A stretch of DNA of 64,000 nt from Prevotella sp. (GTDB lineage Bacteria > Bacteroidota > Bacteroidia > Bacteroidales > Bacteroidaceae), in assembly GCA_017541365.1 (NCBI GenBank), contig JAFXZF010000009.1:1-64000 (forward strand). Direction: 5' to 3'. A model generated the notes under the pieces. It saw nothing but the letters and a program-made list of their open reading frames with translations, did no database searches and was not told the DNA's origin. Both the position numbers and the translations under genes were made by a program. Position 1 is the first letter of the stretch. Every line of letters starts with the position of its first letter. This document shows positions 1 through 7,555 of the stretch, in pieces.

Positions 1-384
1 ACGCTTGCCCTCATACTTCTCTGGCAATGACTCCCAATACAGCTTGGCTGCCTGAAGGAGTGACAGGGTGCCCAGCACGTTGGTACGGGCGAAGGTAAAG
101 GGGTCTTTTATACTACGATCCACGTGTGACTCTGCTGCAAGGTGTATTATGCCATCTATCTTCTCATCCTGCATCAGCTTATAGAAGGCATCAAAGTCGC
201 AGATGTCCATCTTCACAAACTTGTAGTTGGGCTTGTCCTCTATGTCCTTGAGGTTCGCCAAGTTACCTGCGTAGGTGAGTTTGTCGAGGTTGATGATTTT
301 ATACTCAGGATATTTGTTTACGAAAAGGCGTACTACATGGCTGCCTATAAAGCCTGCGCCACCAGTGATTACTATATTCTTCAT
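1..384 (-). CDS. rmlB: dTDP-glucose 4,6-dehydratase, N-terminal part (runs off the window)
   Basis: Only the first 128 codons are in the window; the rest lies to the left. RmlB removes water from dTDP-glucose to give dTDP-4-keto-6-deoxyglucose, the second step to dTDP-L-rhamnose. The start is an ATG at 384 followed by MKNIVITGGAGFIGSH, the NAD-binding Rossmann motif GGxGxxGxH of extended short-chain dehydrogenases. The segment HLAAESHVDRSI further on is characteristic of RmlB. The catalytic Tyr-x3-Lys is outside the window. It follows rmlC on the same strand 46 bases downstream, so rmlD-rmlC-rmlB are probably co-transcribed for cell-surface rhamnose. No rmlA is in the window; it may follow. 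Confidence 0.93.
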   Translation of the reverse strand, partial: MKNIVITGGAGFIGSHVVRLFVNKYPEYKIINLDKLTYAGNLANLKDIEDKPNYKFVKMDICDFDAFYKLMQDEKIDGIIHLAAESHVDRSIKDPFTFARTNVLGTLSLLQAAKLYWESLPEKYEGKR

Positions 385-430
385 TGTATGGTCGTTTATG
401 GAATTTGTCGTTTAGTCGTTTGGTGAACAA

Positions 431-1015
431 TCAGTAAAGGCTGACGTTTATGTCAAACGGTGTTTCGAAATCCTTCAATAGGGCATGTTTTGTGTCTTTC
501 TCTGAAAGAACAGCCTTGTCTGATGGTATCTTCCAGTCTATGCCGAGTGAGTCATCAAGAATAGATATACCGCCATCAGCTTCTGGGTGATAGAACTCAT
601 CACACTTATACTGGAAAATCGCAGTATCAGAAAGTACTGCAAAACCGTGGGCGAAACCGCGTGGAATAAAGAACTGACGATGGTTCTCCTCCGTCAATTC
701 CACAGCTACGTGCTTTCCATACGTGGGCGAGTCCTTACGGATGTCAACAACCACATCGAGCACAGCACCTCTCACACAACGCACCAATTTTGATTGGGCA
801 AAAGGAGGACGTTGGAAATGCAGTCCCCTCATCACACCGTATGATGACATTGACTCGTTGTCTTGCACAAAGTTTATTGTGTGACCAAGAATCGGTGCTA
901 CCTTTTCATCAAACTCACGCTGAGAGAATGACTCAAAGAAATAGCCGCGAGCGTCCTGAAACACTCGAGGTTCTATGATGAGCACATCCTTGATGTCTGT
1001 AGTTATTACGTTCAT
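431..1015 (-). CDS. rmlC: dTDP-4-dehydrorhamnose 3,5-epimerase
   Basis: A protein of 194 residues, normal size for RmlC. It epimerises C3 and C5 of dTDP-4-keto-6-deoxyglucose in the dTDP-rhamnose pathway. Visible hallmarks are RGYFFESF near the N terminus, GVMRGLHFQ carrying the catalytic His, the strand VVVDIRKDSPTYG, and FIPRGFAHGF, all in the expected order in a cupin fold. The start MNVITTDIKDVLIIEP matches the family. Its start is 3 bases after the rmlD stop, which supports one transcript with rmlD and rmlB. Confidence 0.95.
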   Translation of the reverse strand: MNVITTDIKDVLIIEPRVFQDARGYFFESFSQREFDEKVAPILGHTINFVQDNESMSSYGVMRGLHFQRPPFAQSKLVRCVRGAVLDVVVDIRKDSPTYGKHVAVELTEENHRQFFIPRGFAHGFAVLSDTAIFQYKCDEFYHPEADGGISILDDSLGIDWKIPSDKAVLSEKDTKHALLKDFETPFDINVSLY

Positions 1016-1018
1016 TGT

Positions 1019-1951
1019 TTAGAATGGAGTTTTGAGTTTCTTCATACATTTCCTAAGGGAAACAGTCCAATGTGGTATGCGCACGTCGAATGTTTCCTTT
1101 ATCTTTGTCTTGTCCAGTACGGAATAAGCTGGTCGCTTAACAGGCGAAGGAAACTCGTTGCTGTGGCAAGGGTAGATGTCGCAATCCTTATGACCTGCAA
1201 TCTCAGCTATCTTCACGGTAAAGTCATACCATGAGCAAACGCCTTCGTTACTGTAGTTGTAGATACCCTTCTTAGAGTATTTCTTTGCTCGTGTAGAAGC
1301 ACCCTCCTCTGCCGTTTCTATCTTGTAGTCGAGGAGTATGCGAGAAATAGCCTCTGCAAGGTCGCCGGCATAGGTTGGCGTGCCACATTGATCGAATACC
1401 ACTTTGAGTGATGTCTTGGTAGCCGTGAGGTTGAGCATGGTCTTCACGAAGTTCTTTCCGAATTCAGAATAGAGCCAAGCTGTACGTATGATAACGTAGT
1501 TCACGCCAGAGGCGATAATATTCTCCTCGCCCTCCAGTTTCGTCTTGCCATACACTCCAGTTGGAGTACCCTTCATATTTTCATTACAAGGGGTGTTGTA
1601 TGGGTCACCGCCAAACACGTAGTCGGTACTGATTTGTATCAGCAGTCCCTTAGTTTCCTTCATCACCTGAGCAAGGAGTTTGGGGGCTTCAGCATTCAAT
1701 TTACGGCATAATGCCTCGTCACTTTCCGCCTTATCCACATTGGTGTATGCGGCACAGTTAACGATAACATCTATTTCATTCTCCTTCACCATGCTGCGCA
1801 CAGCATCGATGTCAGTAATATCGAGCATGACAGTCTCTACCCCAGCCTGCTCCACCACATCGGTAAAGAAAAACTTGTTACTTGATCTTTTTGCTCTCAG
1901 GCGAATCTCGTTGCCGAGTTGACCATTGGCACCTGTTACAAGGATTTTCAT
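1019..1951 (-). CDS. rmlD: dTDP-4-dehydrorhamnose reductase
   Basis: A protein of 310 residues that makes the last step of dTDP-L-rhamnose synthesis, NAD(P)H reduction of the C4 keto group. It opens with MKILVTGANGQLGNEIR, a GxxGxxG dinucleotide site, has ISTDYVFGG in the middle and YGKTKLEGE, the Tyr-x3-Lys catalytic pair. A Lys/Glu-rich stretch around residues 210-226 (EEGASTRAKKYSKKG) looks like a small insertion compared with shorter relatives. It is first in the rml gene run, about 60 bases downstream of nadC. Confidence 0.95.
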   Translation of the reverse strand: MKILVTGANGQLGNEIRLRAKRSSNKFFFTDVVEQAGVETVMLDITDIDAVRSMVKENEIDVIVNCAAYTNVDKAESDEALCRKLNAEAPKLLAQVMKETKGLLIQISTDYVFGGDPYNTPCNENMKGTPTGVYGKTKLEGEENIIASGVNYVIIRTAWLYSEFGKNFVKTMLNLTATKTSLKVVFDQCGTPTYAGDLAEAISRILLDYKIETAEEGASTRAKKYSKKGIYNYSNEGVCSWYDFTVKIAEIAGHKDCDIYPCHSNEFPSPVKRPAYSVLDKTKIKETFDVRIPHWTVSLRKCMKKLKTPF

Positions 1952-2011
1952 CGTTTTACTCTCCTAACTATCAATTTTTTTTTCAATCAAAACTTAATCT
2001 ATAGTATCTCC

Positions 2012-2863
2012 TCAGCATGCTTTGAACGACAGGTCGAGTCCTTTGACACTATGCGTCAGTGCGCCGAATGATATATAGTCCACCCCTGCCTTAGCATAAG
2101 GTATCATCGTCTCAAAAGTTATGCCGCCTGATGATTCGGTCTCACACTGATGGTTTACCATCTTGACTGCCTTGACGGTATCTTCGGGCGTGAAGTTGTC
2201 AAACATTATGCGGTCAGGTTTCTCTGCCAGTGCCTCTTTCAGTTCCTTGAAATTGCGCACCTCTATCTCTATCTTCAGGTTTTTGCCCTTAGCCTTGCAG
2301 TATTCCTTAGCTCGTGATATAGCATTATGTATGCCACCAGCAAAGTCCACATGGTTGTCCTTGAGAAGTATCATGTCAAAGAGTCCGATACGGTGGTTCA
2401 TGCCTCCACCTATCTTCACTGCCTCCTTCTCCAGCATACGCATGCCTGGCGTCGTCTTGCGGGTGTCGAGCACACGTGTCTTGGTACCTGCATCGATGAG
2501 TGCCTGCTGGTACTTATGGGTCATGGTAGCTATGCCGCTCATGCGTTGCATGATGTTGAGCATCAGCCTCTCCGTCTGCAACAGGCTCTGCACCTTGCCG
2601 CTTACTATCATGGCAATGTCACCCTTCTTTACCTCGGCACCATCGTTTATCAACACCTCAACCTGCATAGTAGGGTCGAAACGGCGGAACACTTCCTTTG
2701 CCACCTCAACACCTGCCAGGATGCCGTCCTCCTTTACTATCAGACGGCTCTTGCCCATTGCATCATCAGGTATGCAACACAAGGTGGTATGATCGCCATC
2801 ACCTATATCCTCGGCAAAACTCAGGTCGATGAGTCTATCGGTAAGTTCTTCTACTGACAACAT
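2012..2863 (-). CDS. nadC: nicotinate-nucleotide pyrophosphorylase (quinolinate phosphoribosyltransferase)
   Basis: A protein of 283 residues, normal length. NadC converts quinolinate and PRPP into nicotinate mononucleotide in de novo NAD synthesis. Visible signatures are FAEDIGDGDHTT at the N terminus, the basic substrate-binding run DTRKTTPGMRMLEK, KDNH, EIEVRNFKEL, and FDNF followed by SGGI in the alpha/beta barrel. No nadA or nadB is adjacent. The DNA just upstream (2882-2912) is a heptamer repeat, and the rml genes follow downstream on the same strand. Confidence 0.95.
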   Translation of the reverse strand: MLSVEELTDRLIDLSFAEDIGDGDHTTLCCIPDDAMGKSRLIVKEDGILAGVEVAKEVFRRFDPTMQVEVLINDGAEVKKGDIAMIVSGKVQSLLQTERLMLNIMQRMSGIATMTHKYQQALIDAGTKTRVLDTRKTTPGMRMLEKEAVKIGGGMNHRIGLFDMILLKDNHVDFAGGIHNAISRAKEYCKAKGKNLKIEIEVRNFKELKEALAEKPDRIMFDNFTPEDTVKAVKMVNHQCETESSGGITFETMIPYAKAGVDYISFGALTHSVKGLDLSFKAC

Positions 2864-2881
2864 GAAGACAATTTCAAATTA

Positions 2882-2912
2882 ACTGTGAACTGTGAACTAT
2901 GAACTGTGAACT
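2882..2912. repeat. heptamer tandem repeat, TGAACTG class
   Basis: Between the barrel-protein gene and nadC, units AACTGTG, AACTGTG, AACTATG, AACTGTG follow each other with a strict 7-base period and end at the stop codon of the barrel gene. The same unit recurs near 6245, 46889, 51311, 57830 and 63600. Confidence 0.85.
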
Positions 2913-3435
2913 ACTTAAACGCCTCCTTGACTGAGTTCTGTATCTTGTTCTTAGGCAGGTATATACCCAGACCTACCTTTACGCCTATCGTCGAACGGTT
3001 AGAGTGGTCATTGAGGCTCTGCTCATAGTAGAGGGCAGGCTCTATAGTGAGCGAACGACTTACAAAGAAAGCGTAGCCAATCTCTATGGCTGGCATGAAG
3101 TCGTTGTAGTTCTTTGTCTCATGTACATAGTTGGCGTTGAGACCGAGGAACAGACCGTTCTGCTGGATATAGTAGCGTCCACCCACACCGAGTTTGAAGT
3201 CATTGGTCTTTGAAGCACCAACGTGCTGGTATGCCATCTGACCAAAAGCGAGCCAGTTGTCAGTAACAAACTGACCTACACGGCCCTCGATGCCGATGTT
3301 CCACTTCTTGGCACCGTTATAGCTAAGGTCAAGACCTGTCACTGAGGCACCGATAAATGTTTTTTCCTTCTCAAACTGTGCATTTGCTGCCACCGTCACC
3401 AACATCATGGCAAGCATCATAATCATTTTTCTCAT
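2911..3435 (-). CDS. small outer-membrane beta-barrel protein
   Basis: A 174-residue protein with a Sec signal peptide (MRKMIMMLAMMLVTVAANA, cleavage before QFEKEK) and alternating hydrophobic/polar strands such as WNIGIEGRVGQFVTDNWLAF and KLGVGGRYYIQQNGLF, typical of an eight-stranded barrel (OmpW/OmpX or OMP_b-brl type). The function is unknown. It starts about 40 bases after the cstA stop, so it may be co-transcribed. A second, unrelated-looking small barrel lies at 26543-27115. The very C terminus (SVKEAFK) lacks the usual terminal aromatic residue. Confidence 0.75.
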   Translation of the reverse strand: MRKMIMMLAMMLVTVAANAQFEKEKTFIGASVTGLDLSYNGAKKWNIGIEGRVGQFVTDNWLAFGQMAYQHVGASKTNDFKLGVGGRYYIQQNGLFLGLNANYVHETKNYNDFMPAIEIGYAFFVSRSLTIEPALYYEQSLNDHSNRSTIGVKVGLGIYLPKNKIQNSVKEAFK

Positions 3436-3475
3436 AATCTATCTTTATTATTAATTTCTAAGTCTTAATTCCTAA

Positions 3476-5014
3476 TTATCGAATTCGTTCTCCGTACTTA
3501 TTGGTTCTCAACTCCGTCACAAACTTCCTACTGTGCCATACAAAGAAGTTTACCGTGCATATTATTGCCACCACTACACCTATCGCATAGCCATACTCCG
3601 CTGACATGCCGAGGGTATCCTTGCTTACGCAGAGGAATATGGCACACACACTGGTCATAAATATCGCTGGTATCAATGTGATGATGTAGAACTTACGTTT
3701 CAGTGCCAGGTAAACCGTTATAGCCCACAGGGTGAACACTGAGAGTGTCTGGTTGGCCCATCCGAAGTATTTCCATATAGTATTAAATGAGTCAGGATTG
3801 TCCATTTGCCATACCAATATGGCGATGGCAGCAGCAAACAATGGTGCGCTGACCATGAGTCGCTTCAGTATTGGTTTCTGGTCCACATGCATGGCATCAG
3901 CCACTATCAGTCGTCCTGAACGCAGTGCTGTGTCACCACTCGTGATGGGAGCAGCCACGACACCGAGTATCGCCAGTATGCCACCTGCGAGTCCGAGCCA
4001 TCCCTCACATACCGTCATCACCACCTTGGGAGCAGCAAAAAACTGTGTGATGGTCTTCTCCGACTGTCCCATATACTGTGCTATAACGTCAGGCGAGCAC
4101 ACCTCGCGCCATCCCTCAGCATAGAAGAACCAGCTGCTCACCGTTGCCCATATCAGTGCTACGACACCCTCAGTAATCATCGAACCGTAGAACACCGGTC
4201 TGCCCAGTTTCTCCGACTTCATACAGCGTGCCATGAGCGGACTCTGCGTAGCATGGAAACCTGAGATGGCACCACATGCTATGGTGATAAACAGTGCAGG
4301 GAAAACGGGTTCGGGATTGGCTATACCTATCTGTGGACCCATATTGTCCAGACCGTCCCATACCTCAGGCAGTGTAGGCCATTTCATAAACAGCACCACC
4401 ATCAGGGCAAGCGCCATAAAGATGAGCGAAACGGCAAAGACGGGGTATATCTTACCTATTATCTTGTCAACAGGCAGCATCGTTGCTATCACGTAGTAGG
4501 CAAAGATGACACATATCCACAGGAGCATATTGTCAAAACCTCCCTCTGCTACTATCATGTTGTTGATAAGCGATGCCGGAGCGCTTACAAACACGGCACC
4601 CACCAACACCAGCAGCAGCACGGCAAAGCACAGCATCACCTTTCTCATGCTCTTGCCCAGGTACTGACCTACTATATCAGGCAGTCCTATGCCACCCTTC
4701 CTGATGCTTATCATACCGCTGAGGTAGTCGTGCGTAGCGCCGGCAAAGATACAGCCAAGTACTATCCATAGGTACGCTGACGGACCAAACCACATGCCCA
4801 TGATGGCACCAAAAATAGGTCCTGTACCTGCGATGTTAAGAAACTGTATCATAAAGACCTTCCACGTCGGCATGGCGATATAGTCCACACCGTCAGCCTT
4901 GCGTATAGCAGGAGCCACGCGCTTGTCTTCTGGTCCGAACACCCTTTCTACGAACTTTCCGTAGAATATGTATCCGAATATGAGCAATATGAGTGAAACA
5001 AGGAAGGTAACCAT
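3476..5014 (-). CDS. cstA: carbon starvation protein CstA family transporter
   Basis: A 512-residue, highly hydrophobic inner-membrane protein with well over ten predicted membrane segments. Family members import peptides or pyruvate when carbon is scarce. Diagnostic stretches are GTGPIFGAIMGMWFG, CIFAGATHDYLSGM, GAISGFHATQSPLMARCM and ITSGDTALRSGRL. It is shorter than the E. coli CstA (about 700 residues), as is usual for the short Bacteroidota form. It is transcribed away from the GHL10 hydrolase from a symmetric divergent promoter at 5065-5115. Confidence 0.9.
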   Translation of the reverse strand: MVTFLVSLILLIFGYIFYGKFVERVFGPEDKRVAPAIRKADGVDYIAMPTWKVFMIQFLNIAGTGPIFGAIMGMWFGPSAYLWIVLGCIFAGATHDYLSGMISIRKGGIGLPDIVGQYLGKSMRKVMLCFAVLLLVLVGAVFVSAPASLINNMIVAEGGFDNMLLWICVIFAYYVIATMLPVDKIIGKIYPVFAVSLIFMALALMVVLFMKWPTLPEVWDGLDNMGPQIGIANPEPVFPALFITIACGAISGFHATQSPLMARCMKSEKLGRPVFYGSMITEGVVALIWATVSSWFFYAEGWREVCSPDVIAQYMGQSEKTITQFFAAPKVVMTVCEGWLGLAGGILAILGVVAAPITSGDTALRSGRLIVADAMHVDQKPILKRLMVSAPLFAAAIAILVWQMDNPDSFNTIWKYFGWANQTLSVFTLWAITVYLALKRKFYIITLIPAIFMTSVCAIFLCVSKDTLGMSAEYGYAIGVVVAIICTVNFFVWHSRKFVTELRTNKYGERIR

Positions 5015-5064
5015 TGTATTTTGTTATTTATCGAGGGGTTGATTTATTTGATTATTTTATCTCT

Positions 5065-5115
5065 GCAAAGTTACGAAAAATATTTGGTTTAACCAAATTT
5101 TAATGCTAACTTTGC
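5065..5115. promoter_or_regulatory. overlapping divergent promoters with a palindromic -33 region
   Basis: Rightward: TTTG at 5083-5086, 20 bases, TAACTTTGC at 5107-5115; the ATG of the GHL10 gene begins only 8 bases later, implying a leaderless or nearly leaderless mRNA. Leftward: TTTG (CAAA at 5094-5097), 20 bases, TAACTTTGC (5065-5073) for cstA. Both -33 boxes lie in the palindrome TTTGGTTTAACCAAA (5083-5097), so the two promoters interlock with perfect symmetry. Confidence 0.85.
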
Positions 5116-5122
5116 AACCGAA

Positions 5123-6835
5123 ATGAAAAAAAAATATCTTATCACCCTGCTTGTAGCCCTCTCCCTCAGCCAATTGAGGGCAGAGAACGTAATGTTATAC
5201 CCTCAGTCACCCACCGCCTCACCGCTTCATGAGACGCGTGCCGTATGGCTCACTACCATAGGGGGCATAGACTGGCCTCACACCTATGCCAATACCCCTC
5301 TCGCCATGAAGCGTCAGCAACAGGAGTTATGCAGCATCCTCGACCGTCTGTGCGAGGCAAATATCAACACCGTCTTGCTGCAGACACGCGTGCGTGCTAC
5401 CACCATATTCCCATCGGACATGGAGCCATGGGACGGATGCCTCAGTGGCAAACCCGGACAGTCACCTGGGTACGATGCTCTGGCATTTGCCATCGAGGAG
5501 TGTCATAAGCGCGGAATGGAGATACATGCATGGGTGGTGACGATACCCGTCGGCAAGTGGAATGGCGCTGGTTGCAAGAGTTTAAGAAAAACTTGTCCAA
5601 ATCTGCTAAAAAAGATTGGAGATGAGGGATTTATGAACCCCGAGGTAAGTGGCACGACAGACTATCTCGCACGCTTCTGCGAAGACCTTGCGCTACGCTA
5701 TGATATAGACGGCATACACCTCGACTATATACGCTACCCCGATACGTGGGGCAAGATATCCAACAAGGATGCTGCACGCAGTAACATAACGAGGATAGTA
5801 CGCACCATATCCGACAGGGTGAAGCGTCACAAACCGTGGATACAACTCTCCTCGTCGCCTGTAGGAAAATACAGCGACACACGACGACAGTGGTCACATG
5901 GCTGGAATGCACGCAACGTGGTGTGTCAGGACGCAGCACTGTGGATGAAGGAGGGACTCATGGATGCCATATATCCTATGATGTACTTCAAGGATGAGAA
6001 TTTCTATCCCTTTGCCATAGACTGGCAGGAACGCTCAGCAGGCAAGATCGTAGCACCAGGACTGGGCATATACTTCATGCACCCAAGGGAAAAGAACTGG
6101 GCACTCACCGATATCACTCGCGAACTACACGTTCTGCGACAGTACGGCATGGGCAACTGCATGTTCCGTTCCAAGTTCTTTACTGACAATACCAAGGGCA
6201 TATACGACTACTATGCCGAGACCTTTGCACCCTACCCCGCAATCAGTTCACAGTGCACAGTGCACAGTTCACAGTTCACAGTTCACAGTTCACAGTTCAC
6301 AGTTGTCAAATCTCAAACCTCAAATCTCAAATCTCAAACCTCAAACCTCAAACCTCAAACCTCAAACCTCAAACCTCAAACCCCCAAATACCATCTCTTC
6401 GGCTCTGACACCTACCCCGTCGATGTGAGCAAGGGCGAGAACCTCCTCGCTGCCAACCTCACCACACCTGACGTGCAGCATAGCAAGACGGAGCACATAC
6501 GCTACTTCGCCGTCACTGATGCACAAAGCGGAAAGACGGTACGAGAGTACGGAGACACTCCTCAGTTCGCAGTGCACAGTTCACAGTTCGCAGTTCAGGA
6601 TCTTCAACCACTAACTGTCAACTCTCAACTCTCAACTGTCAACTGTCAACAACCCGACGGTACTCTCGTCATCATCTCCACCATCATGGGAAATAATTTC
6701 ACCTCGGTAATAGTAAGAGACGGAGCAATAAAGACCGACAACCTGCCTGCAGGACACTATAAGGCGTACATTATAAATAAGCGAGGATACCGTCACCTGC
6801 TCGGCACATTCTCCATTGAGCCACAGATTCCGTAA
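5123..6835 (+). CDS. secreted GHL10-family glycoside hydrolase with in-frame heptamer-repeat insertions
   Basis: A 570-residue protein with a Sec signal (about residues 1-20, ending LSQLRA). Residues about 35-370 match glycosyl hydrolase-like family 10 (DUF187): ETRAVWLTTIGGIDWP at the front, NTVLLQTRVRATTIFPSDMEPWD, GYDALAFAIEECHKRGMEIHAW, and DGIHLDYIRYPD with the likely acidic catalytic residues. The substrate is unknown. Between this barrel and a C-terminal beta domain (about 425-570) lie two odd stretches: residues 375-422, heptapeptides HSSQFTV and SNLKPQT, and residues 482-509, again SQFAV and QLSTVN repeats. They are direct translations of the 7-base repeats found in intergenic DNA here. 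The frame stays open and the C-terminal domain is intact, so the protein is probably made. It sits alone on its strand. Confidence 0.85.
   Translation: MKKKYLITLLVALSLSQLRAENVMLYPQSPTASPLHETRAVWLTTIGGIDWPHTYANTPLAMKRQQQELCSILDRLCEANINTVLLQTRVRATTIFPSDMEPWDGCLSGKPGQSPGYDALAFAIEECHKRGMEIHAWVVTIPVGKWNGAGCKSLRKTCPNLLKKIGDEGFMNPEVSGTTDYLARFCEDLALRYDIDGIHLDYIRYPDTWGKISNKDAARSNITRIVRTISDRVKRHKPWIQLSSSPVGKYSDTRRQWSHGWNARNVVCQDAALWMKEGLMDAIYPMMYFKDENFYPFAIDWQERSAGKIVAPGLGIYFMHPREKNWALTDITRELHVLRQYGMGNCMFRSKFFTDNTKGIYDYYAETFAPYPAISSQCTVHSSQFTVHSSQFTVVKSQTSNLKSQTSNLKPQTSNLKPQTPKYHLFGSDTYPVDVSKGENLLAANLTTPDVQHSKTEHIRYFAVTDAQSGKTVREYGDTPQFAVHSSQFAVQDLQPLTVNSQLSTVNCQQPDGTLVIISTIMGNNFTSVIVRDGAIKTDNLPAGHYKAYIINKRGYRHLLGTFSIEPQIP
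6245..6386 (+). repeat. heptamer repeats inside the GHL10 coding sequence
   Basis: 6245-6309 is a run of CAGTTCA units and 6310-6386 a run of CAAACCT/CAAATCT units, both with period 7 and about 20 units in total. Because three units make seven codons, the reading frame survives any whole multiple of 21 bases. A further run with CAACTGT/CAACTCT units lies at 6565-6650. Confidence 0.9.
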
Positions 6836-7236
6836 GACATATATCGACAATAGATTGTCACAAATGTCACATTTGTCGCATTTGTCGCATTTGTCGCATT
6901 TGTCGCAAACTTTCTGACACGAACTGATTATAGATTATAGATTACAGATGAGAGAATATACTTAAACCTTAAACCTCAAACCTCAAACCTCAAATCAAAA
7001 AGAAGAGAGAAACCATTAAAGGAAAAGAGATATTAATATTATATATATAATAACCTATACGTGCACGTACGACGATGTGCAACATTTGCGACATTTGCGA
7101 CATCGTGAACCTCTCAAATGTTAAAAACTAAGATGCACATTTGGTGCTTTTTGTGCAATTTCGATGCTAAATGAATAAATTTTACACTAACACAGCGAAT
7201 ATTAGTATCTCACTATGTATCAAATAGTTATATCTC

Positions 7237-7258
7237 AAAAACACCTTGGTGTTTTTTA
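7237..7258. terminator. hairpin with A and T tails, possible bidirectional terminator
   Basis: AAAAACACC pairs with GGTGTTTTT around a CTTG-type loop and is followed by T residues. It could end transcripts of the GHL10 gene from the left. Copy B has a corresponding weaker hairpin (AGCAC/GTGCT at 50317-50331), so it may be a part of the element rather than a simple gene terminator. Confidence 0.55.
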
Positions 7259-7398
7259 TCATTGTTTTTGCGCTGCCAAAGCATAGAGTTTGCAGTGGAA
7301 AAGCATAGGGTTTGCAGCCTTAAAGCATAGGGTTTGCAAGGCTAACTCTATGCCTTTCTGATATGCACCTCTCTCTAATGTTAAAAACTACGATTTTC

Positions 7399-7430
7399 TT
7401 GCACAAATAAACAAAAAGTAGTACCTTTGC
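7399..7430 (+). promoter_or_regulatory. rightward promoter at the end of element A
   Basis: TTG (in TTTTCTTGCAC), 20 bases, then TACCTTTGC. The same arrangement with the same flanks (TTTTCTTGCACA) ends copy B. Here it points into the 3' end of folC, which is on the other strand, and no plus-strand gene follows, so any transcript would be antisense to folC or a short RNA. Confidence 0.65.
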
Positions 7431-7470
7431 ATATAACAAATGGAACGTCAGCGGGAGCGTTAACTTAAGC

Positions 7471-7555
7471 TATGCAAGGGGGTGAGAGTAAGGAATTATA
7501 CAAGGGGTGAGAGTAAGGTAAGGAATTATGCGAGGGGTGAGAGTAAGGTAAGGAA
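7471..7555. repeat. 30-base tandem triplication of the folC 3' end
   Basis: Units at 7526-7555, 7496-7525 and 7471-7495 (the last lacking 5 bases) are near-identical. The first contains the last codons and stop of folC. The period of 30 keeps the frame, so the second unit reads FLTLLSPLV and a stop, and the third begins FLTL. Confidence 0.85.

Larger units (their letters stand above)
6850..7432. repeat. noncoding element, copy A
   Basis: This is a 690-base stretch without a gene between the GHL10 gene and folC. In order it holds: a 9-base iteron array (CATTTGTCG) at 6866-6907; heptamers GATTATA and CAAACCT at 6925-6992; a core starting AAGAAGAGAGAAACCATTAA (7000) leading into TA-rich DNA; a second iteron arm (ACATTTGCG) at 7078-7104 bracketed by ACGATGT/ACATCGT; AATGTTAAAAACTA (7117); a hairpin at 7237-7256; three copies of AAAGCATAGGGTTTGCA-like units (7278-7339) plus one inverted; a second AATGTTAAAAACTA; and a promoter. 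The same layout is present at 49963-50513 (copy B). Confidence 0.7.

Noticed and set aside
142..426. Open frame on the plus strand opposite rmlB
   Set aside because: It is antisense to a clear RmlB coding sequence and shows no family features.
6245..6386. Possible CRISPR array in the repetitive stretch
   Set aside because: Units are 7 bases long with no unique spacers, and they are read in frame.
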